Assembly: GCA_002292815.1 (NCBI GenBank)
Contig: DBBX01000009.1
Coordinates: 1-5,253, forward strand
Length of the DNA: 5,253 bases
Source: Thiotrichaceae bacterium UBA973
Lineage (GTDB): Bacteria > Pseudomonadota > Gammaproteobacteria > Eutrophobiales > Eutrophobiaceae
Direction of reading: 5' to 3'
Position numbers and translations under genes: made by a program
Notes under the pieces: generated by a model
Told to the model about the DNA's origin: nothing
Databases searched by the model: none
Seen by the model: the letters and a program-made list of their open reading frames with translations, nothing else
Part shown: positions 1 through 5,229 of the stretch, in pieces
Layout of the letters: each line of letters starts with the position of its first letter
Position numbering within the stretch: position 1 is the first letter of the stretch

Positions 1-183
1 AAAGGTTTTGACGACGTACAATTGTTTGAAAATGAACATGACGATTGCGTAAAAAGTAAGTGCGGTAAGCATGTAGAAAGGGTGCGTATATGCGATTGCG
101 ATTCCCACTACGAGTACAATCATCGTGGTTGTTTTTAAGAACAAAGAACAAATAAAAAGAATGGCGAGTATTAGCGTTTCCAT
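1..183 (-). CDS. Partial small membrane protein, 3' end beyond the left edge
   Basis: Reading the minus strand from the ATG at 183, the frame stays open for 61 codons to the window edge, so only the N-terminal part is present. The protein begins METLILAILF and is strongly hydrophobic. A first membrane segment spans about residues 3-16, a second about 20-31 and a third hydrophobic stretch about 36-53, with a basic residue (K17) between the first two. This suggests an inner-membrane protein with two or three helices. An in-frame stop at 220-222 and no other ATG between make 183 the most upstream ATG start. I see no Shine-Dalgarno sequence before it, so the start is uncertain. It is on the same strand as the two genes to its right but separated from them by a terminator. 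I do not recognise a family; small membrane proteins of this kind occur in conjugation and phage modules, but nothing here proves that. Confidence 0.5.
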   Translation of the reverse strand, partial: METLILAILFICSLFLKTTTMIVLVVGIAIAYTHPFYMLTALTFYAIVMFIFKQLYVVKTF

Positions 184-215
184 GAGTAGGTAGCTTGTTG
201 TGTAAGTGGATGAAA

Positions 216-290
216 ATGATCATGTTTGTGATCATCGGTATAGCTTCTGATTAGAAGCAGAGTACATAGAGAACTAAGAAAAGGTCTTAG
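216..290. repeat. Intergenic cluster of inverted repeats, possible operator
   Basis: The 148-base gap between the membrane-protein start and the terminator contains three symmetric elements. Two copies of the palindromic core TGATCAT lie at 217-223 and 229-235, 12 bases apart. A perfect 6-bp hairpin GCTTCT-gatt-AGAAGC lies at 243-258. A second 6-bp inverted repeat, CTAAGA-aaagg-TCTTAG, lies at 274-290. None is followed by a clear T tract. Their position upstream of the minus-strand gene starting at 183 would suit an operator or a structured leader. No convincing -35/-10 pair was found, so the regulatory role is an inference. Confidence 0.35.
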
Positions 291-331
291 CTTTGATCGA
301 GTTACTGAGAGATTACGAAGATGTAGAAGGG

Positions 332-367
332 AAAAAAGAACCCTGTAACGGATGGGGTTACTTTTTT
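332..367. terminator. Bidirectional intrinsic terminator overlapping a stop codon
   Basis: The left arm AAAAAAGAACCC (332-343) pairs with GGGTT-A-CTTTTTT (355-367) with a single bulged A at 360 and an 11-base loop. The arms end in an A-run and a T-run, so either strand gives a hairpin followed by U residues, as expected of a bidirectional terminator. In the minus direction it ends the transcript of the basic-tail protein gene. The right arm overlaps that gene's last codons and its TAA stop (358-360). An alternative pairing GTAAC/GTTAC exists within the same segment. Confidence 0.7.
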
Positions 368-864
368 GTAACAGTTTTCTTCTTGCGGGAGGAAGTTTTC
401 TTTGTGACTTTGTTTGTGGCTGCTTTCTTTACTGCTGCACGTTTCTTTGCCACGTTACGAGAAACGTTAGACGACATCATGTCTTTCATTTCTTCAAGAA
501 ACATCTTTGTGTCAAGTAACTCATGGCAGCGCTTCTTATCTTTCATTGGCTGGACAAGGTTGAGATCACGCATGGCAGCAAGAACAAAAGCAGATGTGTT
601 TGAGCTTTTTCCGGAAAAGAGTGGAATCAAGAACACTGAAGTTAGTGGCGTGTGCTTTGGCCGTTTCTTCAAAGTAACTTGTATATCATTCCAGGCAATC
701 CATTCATTTGAGAAGAAGCCACCACCTGTATTGTCAGTAACACGGATGAATAATTCTTCTTTGGGTGAACAGCCAAGTTGATAAGTCAGTTTTCCTTTGT
801 TGGAAATTGTTGGGCAGGTATCTGTTTTGAGAACACGAATGTTTTCAGATGAAGGTTTCTTCAT
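358..864 (-). CDS. Hypothetical protein with histone-H1-like basic C-terminal tail
   Basis: A 168-residue protein with two parts. Residues 1-130 look like a globular domain containing a glycine-rich segment TGGGFFSNEW (46-55) and a LFSGKSSNTSAF stretch (82-93). Residues 136-168 form a tail with 15 Lys/Arg in 33 residues, interspersed with Ala, Thr, Ser and Val and with no acidic residue, as in histone H1-like tails. Such tails bind DNA or RNA nonspecifically, so a nucleic-acid-binding role is inferred. The globular part resembles, from memory only, hypothetical proteins of plasmids and integrative elements; I cannot name a family. The start has a good Shine-Dalgarno site (AATAGGAGT, 871-879). 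The plus strand also has a long open frame here, but the minus frame has the ribosome binding site and sensible composition. The gene follows 926-1291 by 61 bases and is probably co-transcribed with it. Confidence 0.75.
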   Translation of the reverse strand: MKKPSSENIRVLKTDTCPTISNKGKLTYQLGCSPKEELFIRVTDNTGGGFFSNEWIAWNDIQVTLKKRPKHTPLTSVFLIPLFSGKSSNTSAFVLAAMRDLNLVQPMKDKKRCHELLDTKMFLEEMKDMMSSNVSRNVAKKRAAVKKAATNKVTKKTSSRKKKTVTKK

Positions 865-925
865 TTTGTTACTCCTATTATTTGTGTGTTGTGTTACGAA
901 AGAGAAGGGGAAGCAGGGAAGATGT

Positions 926-1291
926 TTAGGGGTCGAGATGTTCCTCTAGGATGTCTCGGAGTTCATCGGTGAGCCAGTCTTGATCGGGTATGACAAAGAC
1001 AAAGCCTTTTTCGTTATCAGCTAGAAATATCCCTATGTAATGGTCATCTTGATACATCACGCCTTCCCACTGCACATCTAGTAAGGTCGAGTTATCCCAT
1101 ATTTCCGTGATGACTCGGTCCATATCTATTGGCTCGACGAGGTTAATCCATCCATCTGCTTCAGGGTCATACTTGAAGTGTTCTTTCGGGATATCGACGC
1201 AGAGACGTTGGACGAGGTCTTTGATGATGGGGTAAGCTGGATTCTGAGGATCGAGCTTGGAGAGGTCTGAGAGTGATTTGAATGTGAGCAT
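926..1291 (-). CDS. Conserved-looking hypothetical protein, 121 residues
   Basis: A complete, acidic, soluble protein with no signal peptide or membrane segment. It begins MLTFKSLSDLSKL and continues with an NPAYPIIKDLVQRL helix (17-30), an EADGWINLVEP segment (44-54), a WDNSTLLDVQWEGVMY segment (65-80) and a strand-rich end, YIGIFLADNEKGFVFVIPD (85-103), followed by a final helix. From memory this layout resembles small proteins carried by plasmids and integrative conjugative elements, but I cannot attach a name or activity. The start is supported by AATAGGAGT at 1297-1305, the same ribosome binding site as the downstream gene, which argues for shared ancestry of the pair. A minus-strand terminator hairpin lies only about 13 bases upstream of the Shine-Dalgarno site, leaving no room for an ordinary promoter, so expression either reads through it or is attenuated by it. 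Confidence 0.75.
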   Translation of the reverse strand: MLTFKSLSDLSKLDPQNPAYPIIKDLVQRLCVDIPKEHFKYDPEADGWINLVEPIDMDRVITEIWDNSTLLDVQWEGVMYQDDHYIGIFLADNEKGFVFVIPDQDWLTDELRDILEEHLDP

Positions 1292-1309
1292 TTAAAACTC
1301 CTATTGTAG

Positions 1310-1347
1310 AAAAAGAAAAACCCGCTTCGCAGATTGCTTGACGGGTT
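1310..1347 (-). terminator. Minus-strand intrinsic terminator without an upstream gene
   Basis: On the minus strand AACCCG (1347-1342) pairs with CGGGTT (1324-1319) across a 17-base loop and is followed by a T-rich run (TTTTT-C-TTTTT, 1320-1310). No T tract follows on the plus strand, so it acts only leftward. No minus-strand gene is visible between it and the plus-strand cassette, so it is either a leftover from a displaced gene or an attenuator for the gene starting at 1291. Confidence 0.55.
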
Positions 1348-1359
1348 GTGATGGGTAAC

Positions 1360-1389
1360 TTGAATATCTATTTTCTAATAAGATATTAT
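1360..1389 (+). promoter_or_regulatory. Candidate promoter of the four-gene run with overlapping inverted repeat
   Basis: TTGAAT (1360-1365) and TATTAT (1384-1389) are separated by 18 bases and match the sigma-70 -35 and -10 hexamers at four and five of six positions. A perfect 7-bp inverted repeat, AATATCT (1363-1369) and AGATATT (1381-1387), has one arm on the -35 and the other on the -10, with half-site centres 18 bases apart. A protein bound to it would block polymerase, so it could be an operator. The predicted transcript starts near 1396, about 36 bases before the first gene. Confidence 0.4.
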
Positions 1390-1431
1390 TTTTCACGAAA
1401 TTAAATATGCGTGCTACTTTGTTAAAAATCT

Positions 1432-2085
1432 ATGGAACTGAATAAAGATAATTGTAGGCAGTCTATTTATTTAGACTTTGAAGGAACAGGCAGGACTCAA
1501 GAGAATGATTGTCCATTACCACATATGGCCGGTTTGTTTCGTCCTAACGAAAATGGCAAAGCTGGAAGTTATGAAGCGATATTTTTTAATTCTCAATGGA
1601 TAGCACCAAAAAATGGATCGTCTGGCAAAGGAAGTATTGAAGAATTTGATAAAGCTATAAATATGATGATTGATGAAGCAAATGATAAACAATCATGCAT
1701 CGTATTTTGGTCTGATCATGAACGAGGTGTTATAGAAAAATACTTGCCTGAACTATATGATAGTTTTGAAAAAGTAGGATTTAATCTCTTGCCTGAATTA
1801 CGAAGCATAAAAAACAGACGAAATATTGAGTTAGATGAATCTATCGATAAAAAACTGAATCAATATTTAAAAGCGTTTTATCCGGAAAGACAGCAAATTT
1901 CTTCTTTTAATCCTGGTCCTGCAGAAGCATGCAGGAAAATCGACACATGTTCACAGCGGTCTAGAAGGTGGTCCAATTGGGATGATAAAGAAAAGCAATA
2001 TGTACGAGACTTGCTTAGTTATAATGAGCAAGATTGTAAGGCAACTTGGTTGTTGGCATTGAAATATAGCAATATGAAAACATGA
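1432..2085 (+). CDS. Predicted DnaQ/RNase H-like 3'-5' exonuclease (RNase_H_2 type)
   Basis: A 217-residue protein that fits the RNase_H_2 group of DEDD exonucleases, the domain found alone or attached to RecB-like nucleases such as the TM0106 family. The first motif is SIYLDFEGTG with D15 and E17 as the D-x-E metal ligands. A middle motif, IVFWSDHERGVIEKYLPEL (90-108), resembles the region in this family where the second acidic residue (D95) precedes a helix. The last motif, SYNEQDCKATWLL (196-208), provides the tyrosine and D201 of a DEDDy-type site. All expected acidic positions are present, so it is probably active; substrate (DNA or RNA) cannot be told. There is no Shine-Dalgarno sequence before ATG 1432, but no better start is in frame. 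It opens the AT-rich run and is followed by a 43-base gap. Confidence is good for the fold, lower for exact activity. Confidence 0.6.
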   Translation: MELNKDNCRQSIYLDFEGTGRTQENDCPLPHMAGLFRPNENGKAGSYEAIFFNSQWIAPKNGSSGKGSIEEFDKAINMMIDEANDKQSCIVFWSDHERGVIEKYLPELYDSFEKVGFNLLPELRSIKNRRNIELDESIDKKLNQYLKAFYPERQQISSFNPGPAEACRKIDTCSQRSRRWSNWDDKEKQYVRDLLSYNEQDCKATWLLALKYSNMKT

Positions 2086-2123
2086 CTAAATTAAAAATTA
2101 TTATATTAAATCTACACAAATAA
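2082..2123 (+). CDS. Possible 13-codon coupling ORF between two genes
   Basis: ATG at 2082 overlaps the TGA of the exonuclease gene in an ATGA arrangement and reads MTKLKIIILNLHK before TAA at 2121-2123, five bases ahead of the next gene's ATG. The DUF3800 gene has no Shine-Dalgarno site, so translation through this short frame followed by reinitiation could deliver ribosomes to it. The first bases (ATGACTAAATTAAAA) resemble the starts of the two later genes (ATGACGAAA and ATGACAAAATTAAA). It could equally be chance in AT-rich DNA or the decayed start of an older reading frame. Confidence 0.25.
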   Translation: MTKLKIIILNLHK

Positions 2124-2128
2124 ATAAT

Positions 2129-2956
2129 ATGGATGGATCAATAAACATTGATGACGCTGCTACTCCTGGCGTAGATTCTGAAACTTGGGCTCTTCCAGAG
2201 TCCAGGTGTTCATGGGCTGGCGTAGTTGTTCCAGATGATTCTGCTCAAAACGTAAGCGATGCATTAAAAATATTTACTGAAGGGGTCGCAAAGGAATACG
2301 GTGTAACGGAACTGCATTTCACTGACATATATTCAGGGCGAGGTGCATATAAAAACGAGACCTTGAAAAAAAGAATAGAAATTTTTGAATTGATGTTTCA
2401 GTTGTTTGAAACTTTTTATTTTCCAGTCTTATACCAAACCTGTACTAAAGAGCTTCTAAGCGAATGGTCAATACCAAAATCTAAAAAGGATGTTTGGTGG
2501 GACAATAAAGACATCAAAAAAATGGGCTTGCAGATATTATGTTTTAGAATTAATAAATTCATGCTTGAGTATGCGAAGCATTTTCCTCAAGCTTTACCAG
2601 CATTCGTAGACGAAGGTTTGGCAAAAGACAATGCGGTTATTGAAATTCATAGTTGGTCTGAAACTTTTAAGAATGCTCAATTACACTTTATTGCATCACA
2701 TAAAAGGCCAGAAATTCAATTGGCGGATTTTGCAGCATTTTGTATCTCTAGGTCACAATGGTGTGCAGCTAAGGCATCTCCTAATGAAGGTGATATATAT
2801 TTTATTCAAAATGCAGTAAGAATTAATGCTATTAATTTAGATTACCATAAAGTGGAAAAAGACAAGATAGGCCGTGAATTCTATGAATGGCAGATAATGA
2901 GAGACCGTAAAGAGAAAGGTTTGCCACATAGAATTCCAAATAAAGATGAGAAGTAG
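2129..2956 (+). CDS. DUF3800-family protein, RNase H-like fold
   Basis: A 275-residue protein whose motif order matches DUF3800, a family with a predicted RNase H-like nuclease fold that is often found in defence and mobile-element contexts. The first strand, SINIDDAATPG (4-14), carries the N-terminal acidic residues D8/D9 where typical members have IDESG. ELHFTDIYSGRG (61-72) matches the conserved His-containing segment. PAFVDEGLAKD (157-167) supplies D161/E162. The signature PEIQLADFAAF (194-204) supplies D200. The acidic triad is therefore intact, implying metal-dependent nuclease potential, although activity of this family is poorly established. Starting at ATG 2129 places the first strand right at the N-terminus as expected; an in-frame stop lies at 2087-2089. 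No Shine-Dalgarno site is seen. The C-terminus is lysine-rich and its coding end abuts the next gene. Confidence 0.65.
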   Translation: MDGSINIDDAATPGVDSETWALPESRCSWAGVVVPDDSAQNVSDALKIFTEGVAKEYGVTELHFTDIYSGRGAYKNETLKKRIEIFELMFQLFETFYFPVLYQTCTKELLSEWSIPKSKKDVWWDNKDIKKMGLQILCFRINKFMLEYAKHFPQALPAFVDEGLAKDNAVIEIHSWSETFKNAQLHFIASHKRPEIQLADFAAFCISRSQWCAAKASPNEGDIYFIQNAVRINAINLDYHKVEKDKIGREFYEWQIMRDRKEKGLPHRIPNKDEK

Positions 2957-2963
2957 CGTAATA

Positions 2964-3617
2964 ATGACGAAAGAAATTAATAAATTTAGATCTTGCATAC
3001 GTGATCCTATTCCAGAGATCTTTGATGCCGCGCGCTATTTAGATGCTGCGGTTTCGTCGCACATAGCAGGCAATATAAAATTAGCTAAAGAGCTAATAAG
3101 AATGGCTGATATGCCTGAGATAAGAGAGTGGGGTCGTTCGATAACAGATGAAAATAGTCAATACATTGAAAAGGTTGAAATAAAAGATGCACCGCTTTTT
3201 TTTGATGTTCCCCCGAATGCTCCATTAAGTTATACGCAGCCAAATGAAAGAGTCCCAGATCATTTTCGGGCAACAATAATTATGCGAGATGGTGGTTACT
3301 GCAAGTATTGTGGAATACCCGTTGTAGTTTCGTGGATGATAAAAGAAATCAACAAGGTTTATCCTGATCTAATAAATTGGGAAAACGAAAATAAGCATGC
3401 GGCATTTTCTATTATGGAGCTAAATGTTGATTTTTTAATTCCACTTAAAAGAGGTGGTGAGTTTGTACAAGATAATTGTGTTATTTCATGCAGTTCATGC
3501 CATTACGGACATGGAAATAACATGCTAGATGAGATTAGGATTTTAGATCCACGTGATAAAGCATCGTTATGCTCAATATTGCCGTGGGATAGACTTGGCC
3601 GTTTTCCAAGATCTTAA
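2964..3617 (+). CDS. HNH-like zinc-finger protein with altered catalytic motif
   Basis: A 217-residue protein from ATG 2964 (223 residues if ATG 2946, which overlaps the previous gene by 11 bases, is used). I prefer 2964 because GAGAAG lies 10 bases upstream and its start MTKE resembles the MTKL start of the next gene. The N-terminal half is alpha-helical and unrecognised. From residue 101 it reads as an HNH domain: FRATIIMRDGGYCKYCGIP with C113/C116, then NVDFLIPLKRGG (154-165), DN (170-171) and CSSCHYGHGN (176-185) with C176/C179. The four cysteines should bind structural zinc. The usual D-H of the first HNH position is D156-F157, so the general-base histidine is missing; the protein may bind DNA without cutting, or use another residue. 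It lies between the DUF3800 and AbiV genes with 7- and 2-base gaps. Confidence 0.65.
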   Translation: MTKEINKFRSCIRDPIPEIFDAARYLDAAVSSHIAGNIKLAKELIRMADMPEIREWGRSITDENSQYIEKVEIKDAPLFFDVPPNAPLSYTQPNERVPDHFRATIIMRDGGYCKYCGIPVVVSWMIKEINKVYPDLINWENENKHAAFSIMELNVDFLIPLKRGGEFVQDNCVISCSSCHYGHGNNMLDEIRILDPRDKASLCSILPWDRLGRFPRS

Positions 3618-3619
3618 AA

Positions 3620-4354
3620 ATGACAAAATTAAATTATAGAAATAATCTTGATTTCATAGAGGAAGCAATCCGTGCATCCTGGAAAAACGCACAAGAGCTT
3701 CTAAGCGGAGCTGAGATCTTGATTGATAAAGGACATCATGCACAGGGATTATCTTTGAGTGTCCTAGCATTGGAAGAAGTAGGTAAACTTTTTTGCATAG
3801 ACGGACTTATTCTTTCCAAGCCAAAAGACCACAAAGCAGAAGCATTTTCGAAATCTCTCAAAAGTCATAGAACTAAATTATCCGCGTTAAGTTTAATTTC
3901 AATGCTTATATATAATTATGCTTCTTGCGATCCTCGTTATGATAGTGTTAAAGCTTATGCCAAGGCACTAGCTATTGGTATAAATAATATGAAAATAAGT
4001 GGCAATAATGTTTTAGAATTAATTGGTGAAAATGATTTTTGTGGTTTAGATAGAATGAAACAAGCAGGATTTTATTCCCAGTTGACTCAAAAGAATACAT
4101 TTGTTCCACCAAGTAAAGCCCTCGGCAAAGAAGAAGTAAAAGTTGTATATGACTTTGCAAAATTAGTGATAGGGAACCTCAACTTTGTTTTAGAAGGTGG
4201 CAATATAGAACGATATATCGACCATGCAAAAAAATGGCGCACTGCGTTGAGTAAGGATGACCTTGAGATTATTTCAGTTCAAGCAGAAGAAATGGTAAGA
4301 GACCTATTTGAATTTGAACAAGACCAAGGGAATGATAATTTATCGCTTCATTAG
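3620..4354 (+). CDS. AbiV-family abortive infection protein (HEPN-like)
   Basis: A 244-residue, mainly alpha-helical protein. The N-terminal part, with AIRASWKNAQELLSGAEIL (16-34), a short GHHAQGLSLSVLA helix (38-50) and the hallmark LEEVGKL (51-57), matches the HEPN_AbiV family. DHKAEAF and SHRTKLSAL (70-76, 82-90) correspond to the conserved His/Lys region after the second helix. RMKQAGFYSQL (145-155) corresponds to the segment where many members read close to R-E-x-x-L-Y. AbiV of Lactococcus was described as acting in phage abortive infection by shutting down translation; other HEPN proteins are ribonucleases. I cannot see a canonical R-x4-6-H catalytic motif, so RNase activity is not claimed. 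Its start lies two bases after the stop of the HNH-like gene with no Shine-Dalgarno site, which implies translational coupling. It is the most likely effector of this gene group. Confidence 0.65.
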   Translation: MTKLNYRNNLDFIEEAIRASWKNAQELLSGAEILIDKGHHAQGLSLSVLALEEVGKLFCIDGLILSKPKDHKAEAFSKSLKSHRTKLSALSLISMLIYNYASCDPRYDSVKAYAKALAIGINNMKISGNNVLELIGENDFCGLDRMKQAGFYSQLTQKNTFVPPSKALGKEEVKVVYDFAKLVIGNLNFVLEGGNIERYIDHAKKWRTALSKDDLEIISVQAEEMVRDLFEFEQDQGNDNLSLH

Positions 4355-4404
4355 TAAATCATTATAGTTAACTTCTTTGGATACTTTATAGAATATGTTT
4401 TAGC

Positions 4405-4409
4405 AGGAG
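4405..4409 (+). promoter_or_regulatory. Ribosome binding site deciding a TTG start
   Basis: AGGAG sits 8 bases before TTG 4418. It is the only strong Shine-Dalgarno site in the plus-strand genes. The first in-frame ATG (4454) has none, so this site fixes the start of the following gene at TTG. Confidence 0.65.
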
Positions 4410-4417
4410 CCTGTATA

Positions 4418-4891
4418 TTGAAGTGTTTTGAGTATGCAATTGTTACTTCATCCATGAGTTTAGATGGTGGTCCTTATATCCAAGACGAAGATGTGATGTT
4501 CGCTATTCCAGATGAAGCTGAAGAGATGTTAGAGCCAATTCTTGAGCCGTATGGACAAGATCCCGCGTGGTACTTTATGAAGTTACCGTTCAGTAAAGAA
4601 ACAGCTCCATGGGCAATAGCATGTTTAGATCGTGAATATGATATTGCTGAGCATATTAGAAGCCATCGTCCAGAGGGTACAGATATATTGTTTACTCAGT
4701 ACACGCAAACTCCAAATCCTATACCCGATGGTTTTGTGCCAATGGTAGGCAGTATTGCCATCAGAAATAAAAAAGCTCTTTTAAAAGCATCTGAGGATTC
4801 GTCTGTATTTCAAAAAATATTACATGGTTTAGAAAATTGTGATGGGCAAAGTAAATGGTTGATTCTTGTAGATCCACTAGAGTTAGAGTAG
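4418..4891 (+). CDS. Hypothetical acidic protein, TTG start
   Basis: A complete 157-residue soluble protein that I do not recognise. It is rich in Asp/Glu (for example IPDEAEEMLEPILEP, 30-44) and has several aromatic segments: AWYFMKLPFSKETAPWAIACLDREYDIAEHIRSHRPEG (50-87, read in parts) and LFTQYTQTPNPIPDGFVPMVG (91-111, read in parts). No signal peptide, membrane helix or metal-binding cysteine cluster is seen. The start is TTG 4418, supported by AGGAG at 4405-4409. A weak promoter may lie in the preceding 63-base gap (TTAACT 4368-4373 and TAGAAT 4389-4394, with a short 15-base spacer). The different translation signal and the gap suggest a unit separate from the four upstream genes. Acidic small proteins beside defence genes can be regulators or immunity proteins, but nothing in the sequence shows this. 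Confidence 0.6.
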   Translation: MKCFEYAIVTSSMSLDGGPYIQDEDVMFAIPDEAEEMLEPILEPYGQDPAWYFMKLPFSKETAPWAIACLDREYDIAEHIRSHRPEGTDILFTQYTQTPNPIPDGFVPMVGSIAIRNKKALLKASEDSSVFQKILHGLENCDGQSKWLILVDPLELE

Positions 4892-4914
4892 TAAATCCCT
4901 CCTAACTTCAACTC

Positions 4915-4969
4915 AAAAAGCTCCCCTCTCGCCCACTCTGGCAAGTCTTGAGTCGGTCTCCGGAGGGGG
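4915..4969 (-). terminator. Possible leftward terminator
   Basis: GAGGGG (4963-4968) can pair with CCCCTC (4923-4928), and within the long loop ACTC (4934-4937) can pair with GAGT (4950-4953). Read on the minus strand the hairpin is followed by TTTTT (4919-4915). It would stop transcription entering from the chromosome side. The long interrupted stem makes this uncertain. Confidence 0.3.
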
Positions 4970-5031
4970 ATATCGATGCCATCCCACGACCCAAAAATCT
5001 CAGAGAGTGGCAATCTGGAGGTCTCTCAGAA

Positions 5032-5146
5032 TTTCGGCCCAGTTTCGGTTGCCGATTTCAGTAACTCGATGATTCAGATCGAATTTTTCGGGTACAAATT
5101 AGGATTTTTCGGGAAATTCTTCGGGCATATTTCGGGATCGCTTCGG
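5032..5146 (+). repeat. Helically phased TTCGG(G) repeat array
   Basis: Seven TTCGG motifs in one orientation begin at 5033, 5044, 5087, 5108, 5120, 5131 and 5142. The steps are 11, 43, 21, 12, 11 and 11 bases, close to one, four, two, one, one and one turns of B-DNA. Two copies are part of an exact 10-base repeat ATTTTTCGGG (5083-5092 and 5104-5113). A related TTTTCAGGGG follows at 5163-5172. All copies would face the same side of the helix. Beside a partial tRNA this suits arm-type integrase or excisionase sites; that role is inferred. Confidence 0.6.
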
Positions 5147-5229
5147 TCAGAGTGCAGGGGAATTTTCAGGGGTAGGGAAAAGTGATCAAATTCTTAGGGT
5201 TAGTAGGCCTGGGGTCTAGTCGTGTCTTC

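Noticed and set aside
293..781. A 162-codon plus-strand open frame
   Set aside because: It is antisense to the 358-864 minus-strand gene. Its Phe-rich segment is the complement of the lysine tail, it spans the terminator, and it has no ribosome binding site.
3085..3276. Minus-strand open frame inside the HNH-like gene
   Set aside because: It is a shadow frame within a gene with clear zinc-finger coding signal and has no ribosome binding site. The same applies to minus-strand frames at 3972-4160 and 4810-5013 and the plus-strand frame at 2631-2819.
5032..5146. CRISPR array
   Set aside because: The repeated unit is only 5-10 bases with spacings of 11-43, far from the repeat and spacer lengths of CRISPR.
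4976..5185. A 69-codon plus-strand frame with a strong GGAGGGGG before its ATG
   Set aside because: Its middle is a translation of the TTCGG repeats (FFG units), it covers the presumed att-flanking array, and it resembles no family. The G-run also belongs to a hairpin. A real small protein cannot be excluded.
4891..5210. Possible integron attC site (TCCTAAC near 4900 and GTTAGTA near 5199)
   Set aside because: The second element does not match the GTTRRRY core and no folded attC arms connect the two, so the region is not a cassette recombination site by eye.
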